This document shows, one piece after another, positions 9,798 to 18,529 of a stretch of 64,000 nt of DNA. The DNA lies in contig JADKIH010000011.1 of assembly GCA_016721305.1 (NCBI GenBank), positions 1-64,000 on the forward strand, written 5' to 3'. Origin of the DNA: Bacteroidota bacterium. Its GTDB lineage: Bacteria > Bacteroidota > Bacteroidia > AKYH767-A > 2013-40CM-41-45. How positions within the stretch are numbered: position 1 is the stretch's first letter; each line of letters begins with the position of its first letter. A program made the position numbers and the translations under genes. The notes under the pieces are model-generated. The model was not told where the DNA came from. It searched no databases and saw only the letters and a program-made list of their open reading frames with translations.

Positions 9798-10256
9798 TCA
9801 GTCGCCTCCAACACTCTCGTAATACTCATCGATCTTCAAATTACCGCCAAGAGCAGCAGCAACAGCAAGTTCATCACAGTGATTATTCTCACGATTTGAA
9901 GCGTGGCCTTTTACCCAGTGAAAGCGTACTTTATGTTTACGAAAAACGCGCAGAAAGCGAGCCCAGAGATCGGGATTCTTTTTCCCGGCGAAGCCTTTTT
10001 TCTCCCAGCCAAAAACCCATTTCTTTTCAACGGAATCAACGACGTACTTGGAGTCGGAATAAATCATGACTTCGCTGCCGGGATTTTTTAATGCTTCGAG
10101 TGCGATGCACACGCTCATTAATTCCATCCGATTATTGGTGGTTAAGCGGAAGCCTTCCGAAATTTCTTTTCGATGAGAACCGGAGATCATGACAATTCCA
10201 TATCCTCCCGGACCCGGATTGCCTCTCGATGAACCGTCGGTGTAAATACTAATCAT
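9798..10256 (-). CDS. rnhA: Ribonuclease HI
   Basis: 152 residues, the usual RNase HI length. The four catalytic acids are all present: Asp7 (YTDGSSRGNPG), Glu45 (NNRMELM), Asp68 (YSDSKYV) and Asp128 (CDELA), with the conserved His118 in WVKGHAS. The basic handle segment (WVFGWEKKGFAGKKNPDLW) is present, so this is the E. coli-like form. It hydrolyses RNA in RNA:DNA hybrids in the cytoplasm (R-loops, Okazaki primers). The ATG overlaps the kbl stop as ATGA, so translation is probably coupled to kbl. Its last codons abut the repeat array downstream. Confidence 0.97.
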   Translation of the reverse strand: MISIYTDGSSRGNPGPGGYGIVMISGSHRKEISEGFRLTTNNRMELMSVCIALEALKNPGSEVMIYSDSKYVVDSVEKKWVFGWEKKGFAGKKNPDLWARFLRVFRKHKVRFHWVKGHASNRENNHCDELAVAAALGGNLKIDEYYESVGGD

Positions 10257-11455
10257 CCGATCGCTTCTTTCTTCAGCACTCCTAATTCCTTTCCGATTTT
10301 AGTAAAAGCAGCAATCGCTTTATCGAGGTGATGACGATCGTGTGCCGCTGAAAGCTGAACGCGAATTCGTGCATTACCTTTTGCAACGACAGGATAGAAA
10401 AATCCGACAACGTAAATTCCTTCGTCCATCAGTCGCGAGGCAAACTCTTGTGCAAGCTTTGCTTCGTATAACATAATTGGAACAATCGGGTGTTCACCCG
10501 GCTTGATATCGAAGCCGGCTTTTGTAATTTGTTCACGGAAGTATTTTGTATTCTCCCACAATTTGTCGCGAAGTGCTGTAGTTTGACTCAACATATCAAT
10601 CACTGCGATCGATGCACCGACGATGCTTGGAGCTAATGAATTTGAAAATAAATACGGGCGAGAACGCTGACGAAGCATCTCGATAATTTCTTTACGACCG
10701 CTGGTAAATCCGCCCATCGCTCCGCCTAATGCTTTTCCTAATGTGCCGGTAATGATATCGATCTTTCCCATCACATTGCGGTGTTCATGTGTTCCGCGAC
10801 CTGTCTTTCCCATGAAGCCGGAAGCATGACACTCGTCGATCATGATGAGCGCTTTGTATTTATCAGCGAGCTCAACGATTTTATCAAGTTGAGCAATTGT
10901 TCCGTCCATGCTGAACACTCCGTCTGTCACGATCATGCGATGACGAAGGTTTTGAGTTTCGATCAGCACTTTCTCAAGATCAGCCATCTCGTTGTGCTTG
11001 TAACGGAAGCGTTGTGCTTTGCACAAACGTACTCCGTCGATGATGGAAGCATGATTGAGCTCATCGCTGATGAGAGCATCCTGTTCGTTCAGCAACGGCT
11101 CGAAAACTCCACCGTTGGCGTCGAAGGCGGCTGCGTAGAGAATAGTATCTTCTGTTCCGAGAAATTCGGAGATTTTCTTTTCGAGTTCTTTGTGTATGTC
11201 CTGCGTTCCGCAAATAAATCGAACCGACGACATGCCGTAGCCGTGAGTATCGATGGCGTGCTTCGCAGCTTCGATTACTTTCGGATGAGATGAAAGTCCG
11301 AGGTAATTGTTGGCGCAGAAATTAATAACTTCTTTACCGTTCGCCACAATATCAGCGCCCTGAGGAGTGGAGATGATGCGCTCTTGTTTGTAGAGGCCTG
11401 CTTCGGTGATGTCTTTCAGCTCTTGTTGAAGGACGGGTTTGAGGGTGTCATACAT
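10253..11455 (-). CDS. kbl: Glycine C-acetyltransferase (2-amino-3-ketobutyrate CoA ligase)
   Basis: 400 residues, family length, fold-type I PLP enzyme of the alpha-oxoamine synthase group. The PLP lysine is Lys241 in TGTLGKALGG; the cofactor aspartate is Asp207 in IMIDECHASG. NFCANNYLGLSSHP near 45-58 and SVRFICGTQDIHKELE near 77-92 match Kbl rather than BioF or HemA. It cleaves 2-amino-3-oxobutyrate with CoA to glycine and acetyl-CoA, the second step of threonine breakdown after threonine dehydrogenase (not in the window). rnhA follows with a 4 bp overlap. Upstream is an array of CTTAGTGT repeats and a long hairpin that separate it from the GxxExxY gene. Confidence 0.95.
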   Translation of the reverse strand: MYDTLKPVLQQELKDITEAGLYKQERIISTPQGADIVANGKEVINFCANNYLGLSSHPKVIEAAKHAIDTHGYGMSSVRFICGTQDIHKELEKKISEFLGTEDTILYAAAFDANGGVFEPLLNEQDALISDELNHASIIDGVRLCKAQRFRYKHNEMADLEKVLIETQNLRHRMIVTDGVFSMDGTIAQLDKIVELADKYKALIMIDECHASGFMGKTGRGTHEHRNVMGKIDIITGTLGKALGGAMGGFTSGRKEIIEMLRQRSRPYLFSNSLAPSIVGASIAVIDMLSQTTALRDKLWENTKYFREQITKAGFDIKPGEHPIVPIMLYEAKLAQEFASRLMDEGIYVVGFFYPVVAKGNARIRVQLSAAHDRHHLDKAIAAFTKIGKELGVLKKEAIG

Positions 11456-11472
11456 AATGTAAAAGTAATAAT

Positions 11473-11497
11473 TCTTAGTGTCTTAGTGTCTTAGTGG
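11473..11497. repeat. CTTAGTGT octamer array (three copies), dispersed repeat family
   Basis: Three direct copies of CTTAGTGT lie just upstream of kbl. The same octamer forms perfect inverted repeats at 49331-49378 and 58105-58127, so this is one family found at three unrelated intergenic sites in the window. Confidence 0.85.
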
Positions 11498-11523
11498 TAA
11501 ATTTAAAATAACATAATTAAGTT

Positions 11524-11593
11524 CACGAGTTCACAAGCGCCACAAGGAATCACGAGAAATCTTGTGATTCCTTGCGGCGCTTGTGAACTCGTG
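11524..11593. repeat. 33 bp-arm inverted repeat (long hairpin) between kbl and the GxxExxY gene
   Basis: Left arm 11524-11556 starts CACGAGTTCACAAGCGCC; right arm 11561-11593 is its near-perfect complement, with two mismatches and a 4-base AAAT loop. It ends 7 bp before the 3' end of the GxxExxY gene, so on the minus strand it follows that gene's stop and may act as a terminator or 3'-end stabiliser. No long T run follows. Confidence 0.85.
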
Positions 11594-11599
11594 GTAAAA

Positions 11600-12007
11600 T
11601 TACTCCTGGTTTAATCTCGAAAAAAACTCATTGACTAATCTTATTGTATTTTTTGAAATATTAGTTGAGTTAAAATTAATAAGCAACCCCTTGGGTATTT
11701 GTGTCAATTTCATGTAAGTCAATAATTGAGCTTGGAATACAGGATTTAATGCATCGACAGATTTCAATTCAACGATTACACAATCATTTACAAGCAAATC
11801 CAAGCATAAATTATCCCCTAATGGATTTCCCTTATAATATACAGGAACAGCAACTTTCGATTTAACTTCCAAGCCCTGGCTTTGCATTTCACAAATTAAG
11901 GATTTGTGATATATAGATTCCAATAAACCCGGACCAAGCACTCTGTTGACTTCTATTGCACAGGCCAGAATTCGAAATGAAACTGAATTAACTTCTGATT
12001 GTGTCAT
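11600..12007 (-). CDS. GxxExxY protein (PF13366 family)
   Basis: 135 residues. The name-giving motif is seen as GPGLLESIY (about 26-34), followed by a PD-(D/E)xK-like core: LDLLVNDCVIVELKSV with the acid and the E-x-K (residues about 69-84) and the family's QLLTYMKL. The fold is related to nucleases and the function is unknown; copies are scattered singly through Bacteroidota and Planctomycetota genomes, often beside repeats as here. No partner gene is evident: kbl runs the same way beyond a hairpin, and the MMPL gene is divergent. Confidence 0.88.
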   Translation of the reverse strand: MTQSEVNSVSFRILACAIEVNRVLGPGLLESIYHKSLICEMQSQGLEVKSKVAVPVYYKGNPLGDNLCLDLLVNDCVIVELKSVDALNPVFQAQLLTYMKLTQIPKGLLINFNSTNISKNTIRLVNEFFSRLNQE

Positions 12008-12109
12008 TAACTCTATTTTGAGTCAGTAAAACTACGGCTGCACAAATCATTCTAAAACCATTAAAAGCAAGTACTTATATTATCCATAAAAAAGGCGGGG
12101 AAGGTATAG

Positions 12110-14548
12110 TTGATTATTGTATATTTAACCACTCCTTTTCTGAAAACCAGTATGTTAGCAGCTGCCGCACGGATCATATTACGCTACCGATTTGTTACTC
12201 TGATTGTGCTATTGTCACTCACGGGCTTTATGGCATATATGGCCAGCTTTGTGAAACTGAGCTATGAGGGCGCTAAGATTCTTCCTCCATCCGACCCGAC
12301 GTACTCCGAGTACCTGAAATTCAAACAGAAATTTGGCGAAGACGGTACCGTTATGGTCATCGGCTTTAAAAGCGATAGCATCTGGCAACAATCGGTGCTG
12401 GCCGATTGGTATGACCTGAGCGCAAATATTCGCGCCATTGAAGGCATTCAGGAAGTAATTTCCATTTCGCGCGCTTTTCATGTTGTTCGTAACGACAGTC
12501 TTCACAAACTCGACTTTAAACCTCTCCTCGACCATCGACCTGAAACTCAAGCAGAGGCCGATAGCCTGCGCGAAAGAATAGGTCGACTGCCATTTTACGA
12601 AGGGCTTCTTTACAATCCGGAAACAAAGGTGACGCTCATGGCGATCACGCTTGACCAAACGAAATTAAACACTAAGAGCCGAATCGACATTGTCGCTCAT
12701 GTTAAAGAACTGAGCGAAAAATTTGCCGCAGCGAATAAAGTAGACTTGCATTATTCCGGCTTGCCGTACATCCGCACTGCCGTTTCTCAGAAAATTCTGA
12801 CGGAAATGAAAATGTTTATGGCGCTGGCAATTTTCGTCACGGCCTTCATCCTTTTTATTTTCTTCCGAAGCTTCTCTGCCGTTCTCTTCCCAATGCTCGT
12901 CGTAATCTTTGGTGTAATTTTCTCGTTCGGCACTCTTGTGCTCTTCGGATTTAAGATCACCATCCTTACCTCGCTCATTGCACCACTTATCATCGTCATC
13001 GGAATACCGAATTGCATCTTGCTCCTTAATAAATACCAGCAGGAATATGCTAATCACGGAAACAAAGTAAAAGCTCTGGCGCGTTCTATTTACAAAATCG
13101 GAGTGTCTACTTTCTTTGCCAATGTGACTACTTCTATCGGCTTCCTTGTATTCGCCTTCACACAAAGCGATGTGCTTATCGAATTCGGAATCATCGCTGC
13201 GATAAATGTAATGATCACTTATCTGATCTCACTGATCTTTATTCCGATTGTATTCAGCTACCTTTCTACTCCTTCGCCTCGTCAGATACGTCACCTCGAA
13301 CGCAAAACGCTTAACACAATTCTCGACACAATTGATCATTGGGTACATGCTTATCGCCCGAGAATTTACATCACCGTTATCGTTATCGTTATCGTAAGTG
13401 TGTACGGCATGCTGAAGATTACAACGGTCGGATACGTCGTTGATGACCTTCCAAAGAAAGACATCATTTATCGCGATCTTAAATTCTTCGAGTCAAATTT
13501 CCGCGGCGTACTCCCTTTCGAGGTTACTATCGACACTCACAAAGAACGTGGTGCTCTTGAATTAAAAACACTTTACAAAATCAATCGGGTTCAAAAACTC
13601 CTTGCCAACTACAAAGAATTCAGCGAGCCGGTTTCGATTGCGGAAGGAATTAAATTCTCGTACCAGGGATTGAACGACAATAATCCGAAGTATTATATCA
13701 TTCCGAATATTCAGGAGCTCGCGCGTCTTTCAGGATATGCAACTGACGCGAAAGGAAATTCGCGAATGTTTAAATCGATTATCGACAGCACAAAGCAAAC
13801 AACACGTATCAGCTTCCAGGTTTCCGATATCGGTTCGATCAAAATGAAAGCATTGCTCGCTGAAATTCGTCCTCGTATCGACAGCATCCTTGATCCGAAA
13901 GAATATGATGTAAAGCTTACAGGAAATTCCATCATCTTCTTAAAGAACAACGATTACCTTCTGATCAATCTTAAAGAAAGTATCTTCCTTGCCATTCTTT
14001 TAATCGGCTCGGTGATGTTCTTCCTATTCATGTCGGTCCGAATGGTTGTGATCGCCCTTATTCCAAGTATGACTCCGCTCCTGCTCACGGCAGCGATGAT
14101 GGGTTATTTCGACATCGCCTTAAAACCTTCGACGATTCTGATCTTCTCCATCGCTTTCGGTATCGCTTCCGACGGAACCATGTACTTCCTTACGAAGTAT
14201 CGTCAGGAGTTAAGAAAGCATGGTGGCAGTATTTCAAAAACCGTTTCACTGGCCATTCAGGAAACCGGCCCAAGTATGATTTACACGGCCGTGATTCTAT
14301 TCTCCGGATTTTTCATCTTCACGGCTTCTAGTTTCGGCGGAACATCGGCGCTTGGCATTTTGATTTCAATTACTCTTTTGATTGCCATGTTCAGTAATCT
14401 CGTTTTCCTTCCGACATTGTTATTGTCACTTGAGAAACGAATCATCACACGCGCATTTATGAAAGAGCCTTTGTTCTCTGTATTCGATGAAGACATCGAT
14501 GTGGAATTGGATAGCCTCGAAGTACGTTCTGAAGAAACAAATTCTTAA
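12110..14548 (+). CDS. MMPL/RND-family transporter (HpnN/SecD-like exporter)
   Basis: About 812 residues with the RND plan of two halves: TM1 near 27-48, then a periplasmic domain to about 230, five TM helices (about 233-385), TM7 near 420-440, a second periplasmic domain, and five final helices (about 625-785). NRSF-type helices such as FRSFSAVLFPMLVVIFGVIF and FGIASDGTMYFLTKYRQEL match the MMPL family. Such proteins export lipids or other hydrophobic molecules by proton exchange; the cargo is not predictable. Two starts compete: TTG at 12110, preceded by GGGGAAGG, and ATG at 12152, which gives MLAAAARIILRYRF; I list the longer. The TM segment near 13370-13400 is encoded by a short ATCGTT repeat (IVIVIV). 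It converges with the next gene, with a 7 bp gap. Confidence 0.92.
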   Translation: MIIVYLTTPFLKTSMLAAAARIILRYRFVTLIVLLSLTGFMAYMASFVKLSYEGAKILPPSDPTYSEYLKFKQKFGEDGTVMVIGFKSDSIWQQSVLADWYDLSANIRAIEGIQEVISISRAFHVVRNDSLHKLDFKPLLDHRPETQAEADSLRERIGRLPFYEGLLYNPETKVTLMAITLDQTKLNTKSRIDIVAHVKELSEKFAAANKVDLHYSGLPYIRTAVSQKILTEMKMFMALAIFVTAFILFIFFRSFSAVLFPMLVVIFGVIFSFGTLVLFGFKITILTSLIAPLIIVIGIPNCILLLNKYQQEYANHGNKVKALARSIYKIGVSTFFANVTTSIGFLVFAFTQSDVLIEFGIIAAINVMITYLISLIFIPIVFSYLSTPSPRQIRHLERKTLNTILDTIDHWVHAYRPRIYITVIVIVIVSVYGMLKITTVGYVVDDLPKKDIIYRDLKFFESNFRGVLPFEVTIDTHKERGALELKTLYKINRVQKLLANYKEFSEPVSIAEGIKFSYQGLNDNNPKYYIIPNIQELARLSGYATDAKGNSRMFKSIIDSTKQTTRISFQVSDIGSIKMKALLAEIRPRIDSILDPKEYDVKLTGNSIIFLKNNDYLLINLKESIFLAILLIGSVMFFLFMSVRMVVIALIPSMTPLLLTAAMMGYFDIALKPSTILIFSIAFGIASDGTMYFLTKYRQELRKHGGSISKTVSLAIQETGPSMIYTAVILFSGFFIFTASSFGGTSALGILISITLLIAMFSNLVFLPTLLLSLEKRIITRAFMKEPLFSVFDEDIDVELDSLEVRSEETNS

Positions 14549-14555
14549 CAATATC

Positions 14556-15407
14556 TTACTTCAGCTCTTTAACCATTGCAGCGGCTGTAATTGTTTTTAC
14601 AAAATAAATCCCTGTATATGGATAACTCTTTTTTGGGTTAGCCATCATTATAAAATAATCCCAGGACAAAGTTTTTGTAAAAATATCATCCCCCTTATCT
14701 AACGATTTTAACTCTAACCCATTCCCGCTATCATTTCTCATTTGGCCTTTAATAAAGTAGATATTCAGAGAGCAAAGGGCAGATTGCTGGACCAACATAG
14801 AATCATGAGCGACATAGTATCCCATCGTTTTTTCCTCGGGCGACTTTGTAGGATTATGATAATTGCCGCTTAAAGTGATAATTCGGAAATTTTGATTCCT
14901 TTCACACTGCGCTTTAATGTTTTTATACATTACAAAATCCCTGTCAACATCTTTGCCGTCGCTGTCATTAATATCAAAGAAAAACACTTTACACTTTCTT
15001 AAACGATGCGCTTTAACAATTAAATCTGCCCATGCAGTTGATTGGCGTCCATCTCGCCATGACAGATTTGAAAAAAAATCAGAGGCATAAACGCTGCTGT
15101 CTGTTCCTTCAGCTAAAAATGACTTCATGTATTGAGAAGGAATTTCCATTCCCAATAGTACACTATCTCCACTTTCTGTAAAAAGGTCAATTAAGCCTCC
15201 CACAAATTGCGCTGATTCATTTATTCCATGCATTTCACCAAGCAGAATAATTCTATAAGGCGACAGTAGATTGTAGATTGAATCATTAAGCTTATCAGGT
15301 GCTTCCATTCGCACCGCATTTGCCTTAATATATTCAGAAGGATCCTGTGCTATACTCCAATTCACAGAAAGACAAAAAAATGATACGAATAAAAATATTT
15401 TTTGCAT
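14556..15407 (-). CDS. Secreted GEMHG-motif protein, Tiki/ChaN/erythromycin esterase-like superfamily
   Basis: 283 residues with a signal peptide (about 1-20, ending SIAQ). The body has IILLGEMHGINES near 53-65 and LLGMEIPSQY near 84-93, which match the G-E-x-H-G and second acid motifs of the EreA/Tiki/ChaN superfamily, and TLSGNYHNP near 180, which fits the later catalytic G-x-x-H. Members include haem-binding ChaN, Tiki metalloproteases and erythromycin esterases, so a hydrolase acting outside the cytoplasm is likely, but I cannot tell which. The Tiki-like reading is favoured by the signal peptide and short length. Confidence 0.6.
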   Translation of the reverse strand: MQKIFLFVSFFCLSVNWSIAQDPSEYIKANAVRMEAPDKLNDSIYNLLSPYRIILLGEMHGINESAQFVGGLIDLFTESGDSVLLGMEIPSQYMKSFLAEGTDSSVYASDFFSNLSWRDGRQSTAWADLIVKAHRLRKCKVFFFDINDSDGKDVDRDFVMYKNIKAQCERNQNFRIITLSGNYHNPTKSPEEKTMGYYVAHDSMLVQQSALCSLNIYFIKGQMRNDSGNGLELKSLDKGDDIFTKTLSWDYFIMMANPKKSYPYTGIYFVKTITAAAMVKELK

Positions 15408-15475
15408 GCCACCGATTATGTTAAAGAACCACTAGAATGTAATATGTAAAGATAACAGGATTCTGTAAACTCAAA

Positions 15476-15748
15476 TTAATGAAGAAAATTCATTGCTCTT
15501 AGAATACCCATCACCCCAATTAACACCCAAAACACATTCAATAAAGTATAAGCACGATCCTTTTTCAGAACAGCACACCAGCTCAGCATAAGCGCATCAA
15601 CGGTATTAAATACCCATACGAATAAAAACGGGCTATCCGGCCCAAGCCAGCTCACTAGCGTAAAACTGATAATGCGCATTAAAACGCCAATCATTTCCAC
15701 GGTTTTGATATTCGAATAAACAAGAGCATTTAATGTGCGTGTAGGCAT
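15476..15748 (-). CDS. Small integral membrane protein, unknown function
   Basis: 90 residues from the ATG at 15748; a TTG 21 bp upstream is also in frame, but the promoter placement favours the ATG. Three hydrophobic stretches are visible (about 18-37, 40-57 and 66-83), with VFNTVDALMLSWCAVLKKDRAY between the second and third. The pattern resembles small SWEET/CBU_0592-like membrane proteins, but I do not recognise it firmly. It stands alone between two unrelated minus-strand genes. Confidence 0.6.
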   Translation of the reverse strand: MPTRTLNALVYSNIKTVEMIGVLMRIISFTLVSWLGPDSPFLFVWVFNTVDALMLSWCAVLKKDRAYTLLNVFWVLIGVMGILRAMNFLH

Positions 15749-15766
15749 AGCAATAGAGGATTTGGG

Positions 15767-15774
15767 CAAAAATA
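15767..15774 (-). promoter_or_regulatory. Candidate Bacteroidota -7 element
   Basis: On the minus strand TATTTTTG matches TAnnTTTG and ends 18 bp before the ATG at 15748. A TTGG lies about 14 bp further upstream, a weak -33 match. Confidence 0.4.
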
Positions 15775-15971
15775 AAAGAAAAGCTTAACCAATTTTGGAA
15801 GCAATAAAAAATAAGAATGCTTTTATCTGACCTGTTCTTTTCATCGAATAAAATTACAGCTCATCTTAAAAGTACAAAGATGAAAAATTGACAAATCTCA
15901 TCTTCGGGATTAGTGTACCGCAAAATGATTCAGCTAGACTTTAGCGTAATTTTATTAGATACCCAACAAAC

Positions 15972-16865
15972 TCAGTCCAAACGGAACCGATAAGCCAGCC
16001 CGCCATTCACCAAAAATGAATCTTCCGATTTCCTGAAAGCAATCCGTGGAATAGCTAAAACTTCTTTGTCGCGATACACTTCAAACATGCGACCAAGCGT
16101 TCTTCCGGCTTCGACGAAAATTACGACATGCTTTGTGAGATAAATATTAGCGTATACTTTAATCTCGTTATGGCTCCAAAACTTATCTCCTTCGCGAATG
16201 TAATCATCCGGCGATAAGGCATCATCGGCCCGATAAGTCGCAGTACATGATGTATAGCTTATCCCTGCATAAAACTTCCTGCTGAATTTCTTTTCTAAAC
16301 TCATTTTATTCGGGATGTCGCCGAATAAAGAAAGCGTGCTGTCGATGCGCCAATCAATTCCAAGCAGGGGAACGAAAAAATTACCGAAGTATTCACGATT
16401 ATAATATAAGCCGAAATGATAATTCAGATTTGACTTCCGTTTGTAGTCGAACAAAACGACTCCCCCAAACTGATAGTCACCCGACCTCACCTTAATTGAA
16501 TGCGTATTTACTTTCATCTGTGCCATGAAAAGTGTTTTCCATTTTTCATTCTTCCACTTTTTATTGTACCCCAGAAGTGCAATTTTACTGGAAAGCTTTG
16601 AAGTAAAAGAAGTATCGCCGGTGACGGAAAAACCGAGCAATGAATATTCAGCCGCTATGATGATCGCATTTTTCTTCTTCGTCTCTATAGGCAAAAACAG
16701 CGAATTCGTCCATTGCGTTCCGCTTACCTTGCTTTTGGAGTCGTTTGAAAAATTGGCTGCAGGGAAATACTGGTACTTCGTTCTGAACAAATCGATATAT
16801 GGCTGTGCCTGCAACGAAACAGTCAGCACGAAGCAGAAGAAAACAGACAGGAGAACTTTTTTCAT
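15972..16865 (-). CDS. Outer-membrane beta-barrel protein (DUF6268-like)
   Basis: 297 residues: signal peptide MKKVLLSVFFCFVLTVSLQA-Q, then alternating strands throughout and a C-terminal aromatic strand (GGLAYRFRLD) typical of outer-membrane barrels. The start QPYIDLFRTKYQYFPA and the repeated strand turns resemble DUF6268 barrels of Bacteroidota, whose function is unknown. No operon partner: the GNAT gene lies about 140 bp upstream on the same strand and has unrelated content. Family assignment is from memory of sequence style only. Confidence 0.65.
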   Translation of the reverse strand: MKKVLLSVFFCFVLTVSLQAQPYIDLFRTKYQYFPAANFSNDSKSKVSGTQWTNSLFLPIETKKKNAIIIAAEYSLLGFSVTGDTSFTSKLSSKIALLGYNKKWKNEKWKTLFMAQMKVNTHSIKVRSGDYQFGGVVLFDYKRKSNLNYHFGLYYNREYFGNFFVPLLGIDWRIDSTLSLFGDIPNKMSLEKKFSRKFYAGISYTSCTATYRADDALSPDDYIREGDKFWSHNEIKVYANIYLTKHVVIFVEAGRTLGRMFEVYRDKEVLAIPRIAFRKSEDSFLVNGGLAYRFRLD

Positions 16866-17002
16866 TGCATGAATATCTTTTCGAATCTAGAAAAAATATT
16901 TAACAATAAAACAGAATCTAAGCCCAAATTTACGAGAATCGTATCCCGACCAACTCAGCCTTTGAATCAGAAAATTGACAGTTTAATACAAAAGGGATTT
17001 AA

Positions 17003-17551
17003 TCAGGCTGTAACCGGCCACTCATTCTTTTTGATGCGATAGATGTAAACATCTAAATCCATCCAACGGGTATGCTTCTCGCGACGAAGGCCATTTTTCA
17101 GAGCAACACGTTGCGATCTTACATTACGTGTATCGATAATCGACACAATAGAATCAGCCAGATTGTTCTTAAAGGCAAAATCGATAAACATCTTTGCAGA
17201 TTCAGGAGCAAAGCCTTGTCCCCACGACTTTTTGAACATATGATATCCAACTTCCAATTCCTGCTTCCCGTCCACTTCTTGCGCGAGAAGTCCTGTCATT
17301 CCAAGAAAATTGCCGCTGCCTTTCTCGAGTATCGCCTGAAGTCCGTACCGCTTCTCCGAATAACGAATCAGCTGACGCTCGATCCATTGCTTTGCACGCT
17401 CCTCGTTCGACTTATTCCCAAAGTTTGGAAACAGTTCTACAGCATCTTTATCGCGGAAGAAATCTGTCCATCCTTTGATATCGGCAACTGATAAATAACG
17501 TGAAGTGAGGCGAGCAGATTCTAAATGCTCCGGATAGTTGTAATCTGACAT
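17003..17551 (-). CDS. GNAT-family N-acetyltransferase (RimJ/RimL type)
   Basis: 182 residues from the ATG at 17551 (MSDYNYPEHLESARLTSRYL), where the family normally starts; an in-frame ATG at 17596 adds 15 residues with no family resemblance. RLTSRYL at the N-terminus, EVGYHMFKKSWGQGFAPESA (acetyl-CoA loop, Q-x-x-G-x-A) near 115-134, and the IIDTRNVRSQRVALKNGLR segment near 150-168 are hallmarks of the RimL-like acetyltransferase_3 group. It transfers acetyl from acetyl-CoA to an amine; substrate unknown. About 100 bp separate it from the decaheme cytochrome gene upstream. Confidence 0.88.
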   Translation of the reverse strand: MSDYNYPEHLESARLTSRYLSVADIKGWTDFFRDKDAVELFPNFGNKSNEERAKQWIERQLIRYSEKRYGLQAILEKGSGNFLGMTGLLAQEVDGKQELEVGYHMFKKSWGQGFAPESAKMFIDFAFKNNLADSIVSIIDTRNVRSQRVALKNGLRREKHTRWMDLDVYIYRIKKNEWPVTA

Positions 17552-17650
17552 GAAAAGGGGGTTATTGGTGAAATCGGAATTAGTGTAAGTTAGCAAAAAT
17601 TAGCAGACGAAGCAGATATATTCTTACCTAAATGAAGTAAGCCGAAATGA

Positions 17651-18529
17651 TCAATCGTTGTCGTGCTCCTTACCCTCTGATTCGCCTCCGGATTCCCGAC
17701 CGCCTTCGCCGTGTCCTCTTATATCATGTTTATTTGCACTTTTATGGCACGAAACACAATTGTCGAAATTGTAAATCCCCTCTTCATTATGCTCATTGGC
17801 TAACTTTGAAGGCGTATGCTCGTGACAGCCATAACATGTATACTTGCCGAAGTCAGGCGTAGAGTGACAAATCCGGCATTCAACATTATGGTCCTTATCA
17901 AGTAGAAAATATCCTGAATGCTCAAAAGTTGCCGGCTTCCATTTTTCCATGGAGTGACATTTGCCGCAATTATCATTCAACTGCGCATGAAATGTGTCCG
18001 TCGGTTTTTGATGACATTCCGTACACTTGCTATTATCGCCTTGAATCATACTATGATTGAATACAACACCGGTTTTCCATCCTTTGGTTGAATGACAGTT
18101 AGTACACGAAGTTGACAATCGACCGTGCAATTTATCGGTCGGTTTGTTATGACATTTTTCGCAAGTATTAATAATTGCAGGTGGCAACAACATGTGATCG
18201 AATTGACTCATGCGTACCTTTTCTCCTTTATGGTCAGTATGGCACTCGATACAACTTTGATCTTTCAAGGCCACGTGAAAGGGTGTGGATCGACCGGAAG
18301 AATCCGGATTGATTACACTTAGTGTATCGCGACCAATATCTTCAAGCTTATGGCAGGCAACGCACTTTGCATTTGGAATACTCCGGAATGGCTCATGACA
18401 AGATGTACATTTATTGCTTAGCTTTTGGTGCCCGCTACTTAATTCCCCGGGATTCACCATGACATGAGGAAACATTACCATGAGGAAGGCGAATAACAGC
18501 AGAATCCCTATGACAAGCAGCTTCTTCAT
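17651..18529 (-). CDS. Decaheme c-type cytochrome, membrane-anchored
   Basis: 292 residues with an uncleaved-looking N-terminal helix (about 3-21) and ten CxxCH haem-binding motifs: CTSCH, CVACH, CIECH, CEKCH, CTNCH, CTECH, CGKCH, CRICH, CYGCH and CVSCH. Extra spaced His residues supply distal ligands, as in class III/NapC-like or doubled-CXXCH cytochromes. The tail is acidic and Gly/His-rich. It would move electrons across the periplasm. Its ATG overlaps the stop of the membrane cytochrome b-like gene (TGATG), so the two are almost certainly co-translated and act together as a quinol- or membrane-linked electron outlet. The terminal acceptor is not indicated. Confidence 0.93.
   Translation of the reverse strand: MKKLLVIGILLLFAFLMVMFPHVMVNPGELSSGHQKLSNKCTSCHEPFRSIPNAKCVACHKLEDIGRDTLSVINPDSSGRSTPFHVALKDQSCIECHTDHKGEKVRMSQFDHMLLPPAIINTCEKCHNKPTDKLHGRLSTSCTNCHSTKGWKTGVVFNHSMIQGDNSKCTECHQKPTDTFHAQLNDNCGKCHSMEKWKPATFEHSGYFLLDKDHNVECRICHSTPDFGKYTCYGCHEHTPSKLANEHNEEGIYNFDNCVSCHKSANKHDIRGHGEGGRESGGESEGKEHDND

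Noticed and set aside
10781..11293. 170-residue frame antisense to kbl
   Set aside because: It lies entirely within a well supported gene and shows no domain.
12215..13165. Two long minus-strand frames under the MMPL gene
   Set aside because: Low-complexity charged composition typical of the reverse strand of membrane-protein genes.
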